DNA of 64,000 nucleotides from the NCBI RefSeq assembly GCF_029227915.1, contig NC_079878.1, forward strand, positions 6,696,001-6,760,000, written 5' to 3'. Source of the stretch: Hydractinia symbiolongicarpus (Eukaryota > Cnidaria > Hydrozoa > Anthoathecata > Hydractiniidae). The translations under genes and the position numbers were made by a program. Shown in pieces: positions 1 to 8,323 of this stretch (positions are counted from its first letter, which is position 1; every line of letters begins with the position of its first letter). A model generated the notes under the pieces. That model was not told the origin of the DNA. It saw only the letters and a list, made by a program, of their open reading frames with translations, and ran no database searches.

Positions 1-153
1 TTTATTTTCTTTTATGTGCTGCCAAACCGGATGACACTTGCCGAATATGCTTGCCTCCGATCACTGGCACTTCTTTTCACGCACTGGTCCAGCACTGCAA
101 GCATACGATCAAGATTTTGGATTAGCTCACATCACCCAGTCATCGATGGGTGG

Positions 154-285
154 TCATGCGATCACTGATCACTGTGGCTACACTGTTGCTCTAGCCGCAC
201 GGTTTCCCTACAGATAGATAGATCTGTCATGAGATCACTGATCACTGTGACTACACTGTTGCTCTAGCCGCACGGTTTCCTTACA
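154..285. repeat. Two-copy direct repeat, about 59 nt each
   Basis: Positions 154-212 and 227-285 match almost base for base at an offset of 73 bp. Differences include C159/A232, G177/A250 and C208/T281. A 14-bp insert containing GATAGATAGATC-type sequence separates the copies. The repeat is unrelated to the tRNA unit. Its origin is unknown; a local tandem duplication or part of a dispersed repeat is possible. Confidence 0.8.
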
Positions 286-1809
286 CAACCATTTGGCTAC
301 GAGAGTTGTGAAGGTTTTTGTCCAGCGGTGGGAGCAACGGTTCATCCAATTTCCACTTGCGCTTTTACTGATGGGGATGTCGGGCTTCCTACGTCAGCCA
401 TATAACATTTGGACAGATGCGTGTGTGAGGCTTGTGTATCTTATTATTACTTGATATTATTATCACTTATTATCATTACGGTGAGGCACACCCTTTTATG
501 AATCCTGACATTATTATTATGTGGTAACACACGCTGGGCCAATACTGGACCAGCTTGTGCATTCCACCTTTAGCTCATGATTATTGATAACACATGTTTA
601 TTGGGTGCAGAAGACACCATATGTGATTATCGGTTTATGGTGAAGTGCAGTGTACCTTCATGATTGAAGTGGAAGAGAAACAATATCCTTCATGCATGAG
701 AATAAATTATTAAATAAGTATATAATTAATAAACTAAATAATTAATCATTAATTACAAGTGATAAGTAAATGTATAATTAGTTGTGAAATGTACCTCGTG
801 AATAGAGGATATGAGTATATGTAATTCATGCATGAAGAGATCTGGGTCATGCCTTGGAAATCGTTCACAATATTATGATCCATGAGGACATAAACTTGTA
901 AGGGGCAACCAAAACGTGCATACTCTTAGGAAATTACCCTCTTTGACTTGGGCAAGCATTTTGGTGTGATTACCTTGTTATGATTACTAGCAGCATGCGT
1001 TATCTGTCCTGCCTTACTTATTTATTTTCTTACCCGGCATCCCAATCCATTCCCCAAATTTACAAATTGCGTTCCATGCGTATGATGTTGTATACCAAAA
1101 TGTGACATAATACAATATTCTCGATTAATAAGTGTGTTTTTACTATGTAACCAAGACAATTCATTAATCTTCTTACTCCAAATTCTAAAGAACAAATAAA
1201 GGATTTTTAAAAAAATATTCAAATTCCTAGACAACCTTTCAAGCTCTTTCATATGAGCTCAACTTGATTTTTCACGGGAGGTAACCTTTAAAAGGAGACC
1301 ACTACAAAGTAAAGAGCTTATATGAAAGCAGTGACAACCATGGCAGCCATAGGAATTGACGGCGACATGTTATTAGAAATGACTTCGTCCACACGACAGC
1401 AAAAGATTTTCTAGTTTTTGTCCAATGAATGGGTCAAAAAAGGAAATTATTATTCTTTTACTATATTTTTTTACACAACAATGTCAATTGATTAAATTAT
1501 TTCACGTTGGCCAAAAACCAAGTTAAAATATATACAAAATTGTTGTTAAAAACCTTAACGCCCACCCACTCTATAATTTGTATAAGAATATTTGTGTTTA
1601 TGTGTTAAGTTAATTTAAGACAAATAGTTGTCTAAAATATTAAACTGGAAATAATTGTTTTGTGAATCCATTTTTAATTACTAACTTCTTGCGAAGAATT
1701 AAAATTATAATAGAACACCTAAGGTAAGAAAAACATTGTGTAAAACATGTAGCTAGAGAGCTTTACAGTACAGAAAAATCTTTGCCAAATGCCGCAGAAA
1801 GAATTCAAG

Positions 1810-1828
1810 GTCAACTTGACAAGTTGAC
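1810..1828. repeat. Perfect 19-nt palindrome
   Basis: GTCAACTTG and CAAGTTGAC flank a single central A, making a perfect inverted repeat with 9-bp arms, about 240 bp outside the array edge. It could extrude as a cruciform or bind a dimeric protein; no function is shown. GTCAACT also occurs within each unit (2183-2189 in unit 1). Confidence 0.75.
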
Positions 1829-2010
1829 AAATTATTTTATGAACTGAATATATTATTTACGTCCACAATAGACTGATTGAAGTAAAACAGAGGATGAAAC
1901 AAGAAATCAGGCAGATTAGAAGAAGTGGCAGTACAGTTCTAGATTAACCTTCTTAGTTTTTGACCTATCATAAAAACCTATCTAAATCCAGCAACAGTAG
2001 GTCCCAACGA

Positions 2011-2034
2011 CACTTGACACTTGCCACTTGCCAC
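2011..2034. repeat. Heptamer tandem repeat at the array edge
   Basis: CACTTGA, CACTTGC, CACTTGC and a partial CAC follow one another, about 3.4 copies of a 7-mer, ending 34 bp before the first repeat unit. It may mark slippage near the array boundary. Confidence 0.7.
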
Positions 2035-2073
2035 ATTTATAACATAAATATAGGCCGCTCAACACAGTCCCGT

Positions 2074-2077
2074 AAAA
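2074..2077 (-). terminator. Pol III oligo-T stop of tRNA-Ile(AAU)
   Basis: AAAA on the plus strand reads TTTT on the minus strand, immediately after discriminator A73. The 3' trailer would be only the terminal U residues. It recurs in every unit at +695 and no change was seen. Confidence 0.9.
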
Positions 2078-2151
2078 TGGCCAGTGTGGGGCTCGAACCC
2101 ACGACATTCGCGTTATTAGCACGACGCTCTAGCCGACTGAGCTAACCGGCC
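2078..2151 (-). tRNA. tRNA-Ile(AAU), unit 1; type copy
   Basis: This 74-nt gene reads isoleucine codons; A34 is expected to become inosine and read AUU, AUC and AUA. The acceptor stem GGCCGGT/ACTGGCC pairs fully with one G-U. The D stem is GCTC/GAGC, the anticodon stem TCGTG/CGCGA with one G-U, and the loop CTAATAA places AAT at 2115-2117. The T stem is GTGGG/CCCAC with loop TTCGAGC, and the discriminator is A73. The A box is at 2133-2144 (TAGCTCAGTCGG) and the B box at 2089-2099 (GGTTCGAGCCC). CCA is not encoded. The sequence closely resembles animal tRNA-Ile(AAU). An oligo-T stop abuts the 3' end. Confidence 0.98.
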
Positions 2152-2333
2152 GTGAACGCGTGGACACGGACTCACTTCCTAAGTCAACTCTAAGCAAAAT
2201 ACTTTTATTTTTTTACTCAAAACGTTACCGTCATATTTCTCACGCTTTGATACGAGTCCAAGCAATGCAAATAGCCGCAACCCGCTCGAAAGAGGAGTCA
2301 TGTTAGGCCAACTTTAAACGGACATTCCCTGAA
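2152..2333. promoter_or_regulatory. Spacer 1: 5' of Ile(AAU), 3' of Thr(UGU), 182 bp
   Basis: It holds the upstream region of Ile(AAU), including the T-rich tract (2203-2214) and CCGTCA at 2228-2233, 77-82 bp upstream of that gene. It also holds the Thr trailer, with TTTT on the minus strand at 2219-2222 and 2196-2199. Position 2163 is the most variable site of the array (G, A or C among units 1-21, A afterwards). No coding content is evident. Confidence 0.6.
2203..2214 (+). terminator. T-rich tract TTTTATTTTTTT upstream of Ile(AAU)
   Basis: The plus strand carries T4-A-T7 here. For plus-strand read-through from Ile(UAU) of the preceding unit it would be a strong fail-safe Pol III stop. On the minus strand it is an A-rich element 52-63 bp upstream of Ile(AAU), which could assist TFIIIB placement or exclude nucleosomes. 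The role is inferred. Units 84 and 85 carry G instead of T at 59899 and 60594, next to the end of the run. Confidence 0.5.
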
Positions 2334-2334
2334 A
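2331..2334 (-). terminator. Weak 3' stop of tRNA-Thr(UGU), TTTC
   Basis: On the minus strand the tRNA ends with discriminator T73 followed by TTC, so only three T residues are available. The next TTTT on this strand is at 2222-2219, about 110 nt downstream. Either Pol III stops at this short run or the Thr transcript has a long trailer. Confidence 0.5.
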
Positions 2335-2406
2335 GCCCTCGGAGAGATTTGAACTCTCGACCCCTGGTTTACAAGACCAGTGCTCTAACCCCTGAGCTAC
2401 GAAGGC
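2334..2406 (-). tRNA. tRNA-Thr(UGU), unit 1; type copy
   Basis: This 73-nt gene reads ACA (and by wobble other ACN) threonine codons. The acceptor stem is GCCTTCG/CGAGGGC with one U4-G69 wobble. The D stem is GCTC/GAGC, the anticodon stem CTGGT/ACCAG, and the loop CTTGTAA puts TGT at 2371-2373. The T stem is GAGAG/CTCTC with loop TTCAAAT. The discriminator is T73, as in animal tRNA-Thr. The A box is at 2389-2399 (TAGCTCAGGGG) and the B box at 2345-2355 (AGTTCAAATCT). The gene shares its strand with Ile(AAU) 182 bp downstream and diverges from Ile(UAU). Unlike its neighbours it has no TTTT directly downstream. Confidence 0.98.
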
Positions 2407-2555
2407 ACGCGATCCTTGCCAAATACGAAAAGTCGGTGCATCAGGCAAAACAGGCCAGTTGCAACGTGTACTTGCCATAAAGTGATACCGTCAATGCCCT
2501 ACTGGACCATGACTATTCTAATCACGGACCTCAGCTTTCCCGTTAACATCCACGG
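2407..2555. promoter_or_regulatory. Spacer 2: divergent spacer between Thr(UGU) and Ile(UAU), 149 bp
   Basis: The two genes are transcribed away from each other, so this is the shared upstream region of both. CCGTCA is at 2488-2493, 63-68 bp upstream of Ile(UAU) and 82-87 bp upstream of Thr. CCCGT (2539-2543) and ACGGG (2552-2556) form a small inverted repeat ending on the first base of Ile(UAU). No strong TATA box is apparent, and the internal A and B boxes should be the main promoters. Confidence 0.55.
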
Positions 2556-2648
2556 GCTCCAGTGGCGTAGTCGGTTAGCGCGTCGTACTTATAAGTCAGT
2601 ATCGACAAAGACATGCGAAGATCGGGAGTTCGAGCCTCCCCTGGAGCA
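2556..2648 (+). tRNA. tRNA-Ile(UAU) with 19-nt intron, unit 1; type copy
   Basis: This 93-nt gene (74 nt mature) is the minor isoacceptor that reads AUA. The acceptor stem is GCTCCAG/CTGGAGC, the D stem GCGT/GCGC, and the anticodon stem TCGTA/TGCGA, with the loop C-T-TAT-A-A interrupted by the intron after A37. The anticodon is at 2590-2592. The T stem is GGGAG/CTCCC with loop TTCGAGC, and the discriminator is A73. The A box is at 2563-2574 (TGGCGTAGTCGG) and the B box at 2627-2637 (AGTTCGAGCCT). Eukaryotic tRNA-Ile(UAU) genes typically carry an intron, and in yeast it is needed for pseudouridine in the anticodon. A Pol III stop follows 3 nt after the gene. Confidence 0.98.
2594..2612 (+). 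other. Intron of tRNA-Ile(UAU)
   Basis: Nineteen nucleotides lie between A37 (2593) and A38 (2613), the canonical position for introns removed by the tRNA splicing endonuclease. GTC (2595-2597) can pair with GAC (2610-2612), extending the anticodon-arm helix as such introns usually do. It recurs at +695 in every unit. The only change seen is A to G at 44305 in unit 61. Confidence 0.93.
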
Positions 2649-2651
2649 AGG

Positions 2652-2659
2652 TTTCTTTT
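2652..2659 (+). terminator. Pol III stop of tRNA-Ile(UAU), TTTCTTTT
   Basis: A T3-C-T4 run starts 4 nt after the last tRNA base. TTTT is the canonical Pol III stop and the preceding TTT strengthens it. It recurs in every unit and no change was seen. Confidence 0.9.
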
Positions 2660-2743
2660 CATGCGCCGTCAACACACGCCACAGCACGGGCAGATCACCA
2701 GTAAAATCTAGCAACGTGGCAGTGCACCCAGGTTGTTTTGATC

Positions 2744-2758
2744 CCGTCAACGTGACGG
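2744..2758. repeat. Inverted repeat CCGTCA-ACG-TGACGG
   Basis: Perfect 6-bp arms surround a 3-nt loop in every convergent spacer. The arms contain CGTCA/TGACG half-sites resembling CREB/ATF-type sites. Whether it is a protein site or a hairpin is not decided by sequence. Unit 86 changes the loop (G to A at 61827). Confidence 0.6.
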
Positions 2759-2763
2759 CAAAG

Positions 2764-3458
2764 CCCGTAAAATGGCCAGTGTGGGGCTCGAACCCACGAC
2801 ATTCGCGTTATTAGCACGACGCTCTAGCCGACTGAGCTAACCGGCCGTGAACGCGTGAACACGGACTCACTTCCTAAGTCAACTCTAAGCAAAATACTTT
2901 TATTTTTTTACTCAAAACGTTACCGTCATATTTCTCACGCTTTGATACGAGTCCAAGCAATGCAAATAGCCGCAACCCGCTCGAAAGAGGAGTCATGTTA
3001 GGCCAACTTTAAACGGACATTCCCTGAAAGCCCTCGGAGAGATTTGAACTCTCGACCCCTGGTTTACAAGACCAGTGCTCTAACCCCTGAGCTACGAAGG
3101 CACGCGATCCTTGCCAAATACGAAAAGTCGGTGCATCAGGCAAAACAGGCCAGTTGCAACGTGTACTTGCCATAAAGTGATACCGTCAATGCCCTACTGG
3201 ACCATGACTATTCTAATCACGGACCTCAGCTTTCCCGTTAACATCCACGGGCTCCAGTGGCGTAGTCGGTTAGCGCGTCGTACTTATAAGTCAGTATCGA
3301 CAAAGACATGCGAAGATCGGGAGTTCGAGCCTCCCCTGGAGCAAGGTTTCTTTTCATGCGCCGTCAACACACGCCACAGCACGGGCAGATCACCAGTAAA
3401 ATCTAGCAACGTGGCAGTGCACCCAGGTTGTTTTGATCCCGTCAACGTGACGGCAAAG
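2764..3458. tRNA. Unit 2 tRNA trio
   Basis: Ile(AAU) 2773-2846 minus; Thr(UGU) 3029-3101 minus; Ile(UAU) 3251-3343 plus. Consensus. Confidence 0.97.
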
Positions 3459-4153
3459 CCCGTAAAATGGCCAGTGTGGGGCTCGAACCCACGACATTCG
3501 CGTTATTAGCACGACGCTCTAGCCGACTGAGCTAACCGGCCGTGAACGCGTGGACACGGACTCACTTCCTAAGTCAACTCTAAGCAAAATACTTTTATTT
3601 TTTTACTCAAAACGTTACCGTCATATTTCTCACGCTTTGATACGAGTCCAAGCAATGCAAATAGCCGCAACCCGCTCGAAAGAGGAGTCATGTTAGGCCA
3701 ACTTTAAACGGACATTCCCTGAAAGCCCTCGGAGAGATTTGAACTCTCGACCCCTGGTTTACAAGACCAGTGCTCTAACCCCTGAGCTACGAAGGCACGC
3801 GATCCTTGCCAAATACGAAAAGTCGGTGCATCAGGCAAAACAGGCCAGTTGCAACGTGTACTTGCCATAAAGTGATACCGTCAATGCCCTACTGGACCAT
3901 GACTATTCTAATCACGGACCTCAGCTTTCCCGTTAACATCCACGGGCTCCAGTGGCGTAGTCGGTTAGCGCGTCGTACTTATAAGTCAGTATCGACAAAG
4001 ACATGCGAAGATCGGGAGTTCGAGGCTCCCCTGGAGCAAGGTTTCTTTTCATGCGCCGTCAACACACGCCACAGCACGGGCAGATCACCAGTAAAATCTA
4101 GCAACGTGGCAGTGCACCCAGGTTGTTTTGATCCCGTCAACGTGACGGCAAAG
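3459..4153. tRNA. Unit 3 tRNA trio
   Basis: Ile(AAU) 3468-3541 minus; Thr(UGU) 3724-3796 minus; Ile(UAU) 3946-4038 plus. G at 3553 (spacer 1); C60 to G in Ile(UAU) at 4025. Confidence 0.97.
3946..4038 (+). tRNA. tRNA-Ile(UAU), unit 3, T-loop C60 to G
   Basis: Position 4025 is G instead of C, changing the last T-loop residue (60), which is unpaired. The B box reads AGTTCGAGGCT instead of AGTTCGAGCCT. The effect is probably mild on folding and uncertain on TFIIIC binding. Confidence 0.9.
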
Positions 4154-4848
4154 CCCGTAAAATGGCCAGTGTGGGGCTCGAACCCACGACATTCGCGTTA
4201 TTAGCACGACGCTCTAGCCGACTGAGCTAACCGGCCGTGAACGCGTGAACACGGACTCACTTCCTAAGTCAACTCTAAGCAAAATACTTTTATTTTTTTA
4301 CTCAAAACGTTACCGTCATATTTCTCACGCTTTGATACGAGTCCAAGCAATGCAAATAGCCGCAACCCGCTCGAAAGAGGAGTCATGTTAGGCCAACTTT
4401 AAACGGACATTCCCTGAAAGCCCTCGGAGAGATTTGAACTCTCGACCCCTGGTTTACAAGACCAGTGCTCTAACCCCTGAGCTACGAAGGCACGCGATCC
4501 TTGCCAAATACGAAAAGTCGGTGCATCAGGCAAAACAGGCCAGTTGCAACGTGTACTTGCCATAAAGTGATACCGTCAATGCCCTACTGGACCATGACTA
4601 TTCTAATCACGGACCTCAGCTTTCCCGTTAACATCCACGGGCTCCAGTGGCGTAGTCGGTTAGCGCGTCGTACTTATAAGTCAGTATCGACAAAGACATG
4701 CGAAGATCGGGAGTTCGAGCCTCCCCTGGAGCAAGGTTTCTTTTCATGCGCCGTCAACACACGCCACAGCACGGGCAGATCACCAGTAAAATCTAGCAAC
4801 GTGGCAGTGCACCCAGGTTGTTTTGATCCCGTCAACGTGACGGCAAAG
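4154..4848. tRNA. Unit 4 tRNA trio
   Basis: Ile(AAU) 4163-4236 minus; Thr(UGU) 4419-4491 minus; Ile(UAU) 4641-4733 plus. Consensus. Confidence 0.97.
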
Positions 4849-5543
4849 CCCGTAAAATGGCCAGTGTGGGGCTCGAACCCACGACATTCGCGTTATTAGC
4901 ACGACGCTCTAGCCGACTGAGCTAACCGGCCGTGAACGCGTGGACACGGACTCACTTCCTAAGTCAACTCTAAGCAAAATACTTTTATTTTTTTACTCAA
5001 AACGTTACCGTCATATTTCTCACGCTTTGATACGAGTCCAAGCAATGCAAATAGCCGCAACCCGCTCGAAAGAGGAGTCATGTTAGGCCAACTTTAAACG
5101 GACATTCCCTGAAAGCCCTCGGAGAGATTTGAACTCTCGACCCCTGGTTTACAAGACCAGTGCTCTAACCCCTGAGCTACGAAGGCACGCGATCCTTGCC
5201 AAATACGAAAAGTCGGTGCATCAGGCAAAACAGGCCAGTTGCAACGTGTACTTGCCATAAAGTGATACCGTCAATGCCCTACTGGACCATGACTATTCTA
5301 ATCACGGACCTCAGCTTTCCCGTTAACGTCCACGGGCTCCAGTGGCGTAGTCGGTTAGCGCGTCGTACTTATAAGTCAGTATCGACAAAGACATGCGAAG
5401 ATCGGGAGTTCGAGCCTCCCCTGGAGCAAGGTTTCTTTTCATGCGCCGTCAACACACGCCACAGCACGGGCAGATCACCAGTAAAATCTAGCAACGTGGC
5501 AGTGCACCCAGGTTGTTTTGATCCCGTCAACGTGACGGCAAAG
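4849..5543. tRNA. Unit 5 tRNA trio
   Basis: Ile(AAU) 4858-4931 minus; Thr(UGU) 5114-5186 minus; Ile(UAU) 5336-5428 plus. G at 4943 (spacer 1) and G at 5328 (spacer 2). Confidence 0.97.
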
Positions 5544-6238
5544 CCCGTAAAATGGCCAGTGTGGGGCTCGAACCCACGACATTCGCGTTATTAGCACGAC
5601 GCTCTAGCCGACTGAGCTAACCGGCCGTGAACGCGTGAACACGGACTCACTTCCTAAGTCAACTCTAAGCAAAATACTTTTATTTTTTTACTCAAAACGT
5701 TACCGTCATATTTCTCACGCTTTGATACGAGTCCAAGCAATGCAAATAGCCGCAACCCGCTCGAAAGAGGAGTCATGTTAGGCCAACTTTAAACGGACAT
5801 TCCCTGAAAGCCCTCGGAGAGATTTGAACTCTCGACCCCTGGTTTACAAGACCAGTGCTCTAACCCCTGAGCTACGAAGGCACGCGATCCTTGCCAAATA
5901 CGAAAAGTCGGTGCATCAGGCAAAACAGGCCAGTTGCAACGTGTACTTGCCATAAAGTGATACCGTCAATGCCCTACTGGACCATGACTATTCTAATCAC
6001 GGACCTCAGCTTTCCCGTTAACATCCACGGGCTCCAGTGGCGTAGTCGGTTAGCGCGTCGTACTTATAAGTCAGTATCGACAAAGACATGCGAAGATCGG
6101 GAGTTCGAGCCTCCCCTGGAGCAAGGTTTCTTTTCATGCGCCGTCAACACACGCCACAGCACGGGCAGATCACCAGTAAAATCTAGCAACGTGGCAGTGC
6201 ACCCAGGTTGTTTTGATCCCGTCAACGTGACGGCAAAG
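5544..6238. tRNA. Unit 6 tRNA trio
   Basis: Ile(AAU) 5553-5626 minus; Thr(UGU) 5809-5881 minus; Ile(UAU) 6031-6123 plus. Consensus. Confidence 0.97.
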
Positions 6239-6933
6239 CCCGTAAAATGGCCAGTGTGGGGCTCGAACCCACGACATTCGCGTTATTAGCACGACGCTCT
6301 AGCCGACTGAGCTAACCGGCCGTGAACGCGTGAACACGGACTCACTTCCTAAGTCAACTCTAAGCAAAATACTTTTATTTTTTTACTCAAAACGTTACCG
6401 TCATATTTCTCACGCTTTGATACGAGTCCAAGCAATGCAAATAGCCGCAACCCGCTCGAAAGAGGAGTCATGTTAGGCCAACTTTAAACGGACATTCCCT
6501 GAAAGCCCTCGGAGAGATTTGAACTCTCGACCCCTGGTTTACAAGACCAGTGCTCTAACCCCTGAGCTACGAAGGCACGCGATCCTTGCCAAATACGAAA
6601 AGTCGGTGCATCAGGCAAAACAGGCCAGTTGCAACGTGTACTTGCCATAAAGTGATACCGTCAATGCCCTACTGGACCATGACTATTCTAATCACGGACC
6701 TCAGCTTTCCCGTTAACGTCCACGGGCTCCAGTGGCGTAGTCGGTTAGCGCGTCGTACTTATAAGTCAGTATCGACAAAGACATGCGAAGATCGGGAGTT
6801 CGAGCCTCCCCTGGAGCAAGGTTTCTTTTCATGCGCCGTCAACACACGCCACAGCACGGGCAGATCACCAGTAAAATCTAGCAACGTGGCAGTGCACCCA
6901 GGTTGTTTTGATCCCGTCAACGTGACGGCAAAG
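6239..6933. tRNA. Unit 7 tRNA trio
   Basis: Ile(AAU) 6248-6321 minus; Thr(UGU) 6504-6576 minus; Ile(UAU) 6726-6818 plus. G at 6718 (spacer 2). Confidence 0.97.
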
Positions 6934-7628
6934 CCCGTAAAATGGCCAGTGTGGGGCTCGAACCCACGACATTCGCGTTATTAGCACGACGCTCTAGCCG
7001 ACTGAGCTAACCGGCCGTGAACGCGTGAACACGGACTCACTTCCTAAGTCAACTCTAAGCAAAATACTTTTATTTTTTTACTCAAAACGTTACCGTCATA
7101 TTTCTCACGCTTTGATACGAGTCCAAGCAATGCAAATAGCCGCAACCCGCTCGAAAGAGGAGTCATGTTAGGCCAACTTTAAACGGACATTCCCTGAAAG
7201 CCCTCGGAGAGATTTGAACTCTCGACCCCTGGTTTACAAGACCAGTGCTCTAACCCCTGAGCTACGAAGGCACGCGATCCTTGCCAAATACGAAAAGTCG
7301 GTGCATCAGGCAAAACAGGCCAGTTGCAACGTGTACTTGCCATAAAGTGATACCGTCAATGCCCTACTGGACCATGACTATTCTAATCACGGACCTCAGC
7401 TTTCCCGTTAACATCCACGGGCTCCAGTGGCGTAGTCGGTTAGCGCGTCGTACTTATAAGTCAGTATCGACAAAGACATGCGAAGATCGGGAGTTCGAGC
7501 CTCCCCTGGAGCAAGGTTTCTTTTCATGCGCCGTCAACACACGCCACAGCACGGGCAGATCACCAGTAAAATCTAGCAACGTGGCAGTGCACCCAGGTTG
7601 TTTTGATCCCGTCAACGTGACGGCAAAG
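6934..7628. tRNA. Unit 8 tRNA trio
   Basis: Ile(AAU) 6943-7016 minus; Thr(UGU) 7199-7271 minus; Ile(UAU) 7421-7513 plus. Consensus. Confidence 0.97.
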
Positions 7629-8323
7629 CCCGTAAAATGGCCAGTGTGGGGCTCGAACCCACGACATTCGCGTTATTAGCACGACGCTCTAGCCGACTGA
7701 GCTAACCGGCCGTGAACGCGTGAACACGGACTCACTTCCTAAGTCAACTCTAAGCAAAATACTTTTATTTTTTTACTCAAAACGTTACCGTCATATTTCT
7801 CACGCTTTGATACGAGTCCAAGCAATGCAAATAGCCGCAACCCGCTCGAAAGAGGAGTCATGTTAGGCCAACTTTAAACGGACATTCCCTGAAAGCCCTC
7901 GGAGAGATTTGAACTCTCGACCCCTGGTGTACAAGACCAGTGCTCTAACCCCTGAGCTACGAAGGCACGCGATCCTTGCCAAATACGAAAAGTCGGTGCA
8001 TCAGGCAAAACAGGCCAGTTGCAACGTGTACTTGCCATAAAGTGATACCGTCAATGCCCTACTGGACCATGACTATTCTAATCACGGACCTCAGCTTTCC
8101 CGTTAACATCCACGGGCTCCAGTGGCGTAGTCGGTTAGCGCGTCGTACTTATAAGTCAGTATCGACAAAGACATGCGAAGATCGGGAGTTCGAGCCTCCC
8201 CTGGAGCAAGGTTTCTTTTCATGCGCCGTCAACACACGCCACAGCACGGGCAGATCACCAGTAAAATCTAGCAACGTGGCAGTGCACCCAGGTTGTTTTG
8301 ATCCCGTCAACGTGACGGCAAAG
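7629..8323. tRNA. Unit 9 tRNA trio
   Basis: Ile(AAU) 7638-7711 minus; Thr(UGU) 7894-7966 minus; Ile(UAU) 8116-8208 plus. Thr A38 to C (7929). Confidence 0.97.
7894..7966 (-). tRNA. tRNA-Thr(UGU), unit 9, anticodon-loop A38 to C
   Basis: Plus-strand 7929 is G instead of T, which changes loop position 38 from A to C. The anticodon and all stems are intact, so this copy could still work. Confidence 0.9.

Larger units (their letters stand above)
1..2068. other. A+T-rich non-coding left flank
   Basis: This is single-copy sequence left of the array. No frame gives a protein I recognise, and the longest open frames (for example 1022-1252 on the minus strand) are short and low-complexity. Visible content is a 73-bp-offset direct repeat (154-285), TTA/ATT-rich stretches near 440-480 and 690-775, a T-rich stretch near 1450-1475, a 19-nt palindrome (1810-1828) and a heptamer tandem repeat (2011-2034). 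No tRNA gene was seen here. A weak match to the unit's convergent spacer (around 1983-1995, resembling 2704-2715) may be chance. Confidence 0.7.
2649..2772. other. Spacer 3: convergent spacer between Ile(UAU) and next Ile(AAU), 124 bp
   Basis: Both flanking genes end here, each with an oligo-T stop (2652-2659 plus; 2769-2772 minus). It contains two CCGTCA motifs (2666-2671, 2744-2749) and one inverted copy (2753-2758). The left edge of the array at 2069 corresponds to the last 9 bp of this spacer. Confidence 0.7.

Noticed and set aside
1022-1252. 76-codon open frame on the minus strand in the flank
   Set aside because: It is short, low-complexity and A+T-driven, with no recognisable domain and no supporting gene context.
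1983-2000. Degenerate copy of the convergent spacer just left of the array
   Set aside because: Only about a dozen bases resemble 2704-2715, with a gap, and the distance to the tRNA differs from that in the unit, so chance is likely.
1960-2145. 61-codon open frame ending in the first Ile(AAU) gene
   Set aside because: Its C-terminal third is the antisense of a tRNA gene, so it is a chance frame.
2539-2556. Hairpin CCCGT/ACGGG as a regulatory leader of Ile(UAU)
   Set aside because: The arms are only 5 bp, one base belongs to the tRNA, and Pol III leaders usually start closer to the gene. Noted in the spacer entry only.
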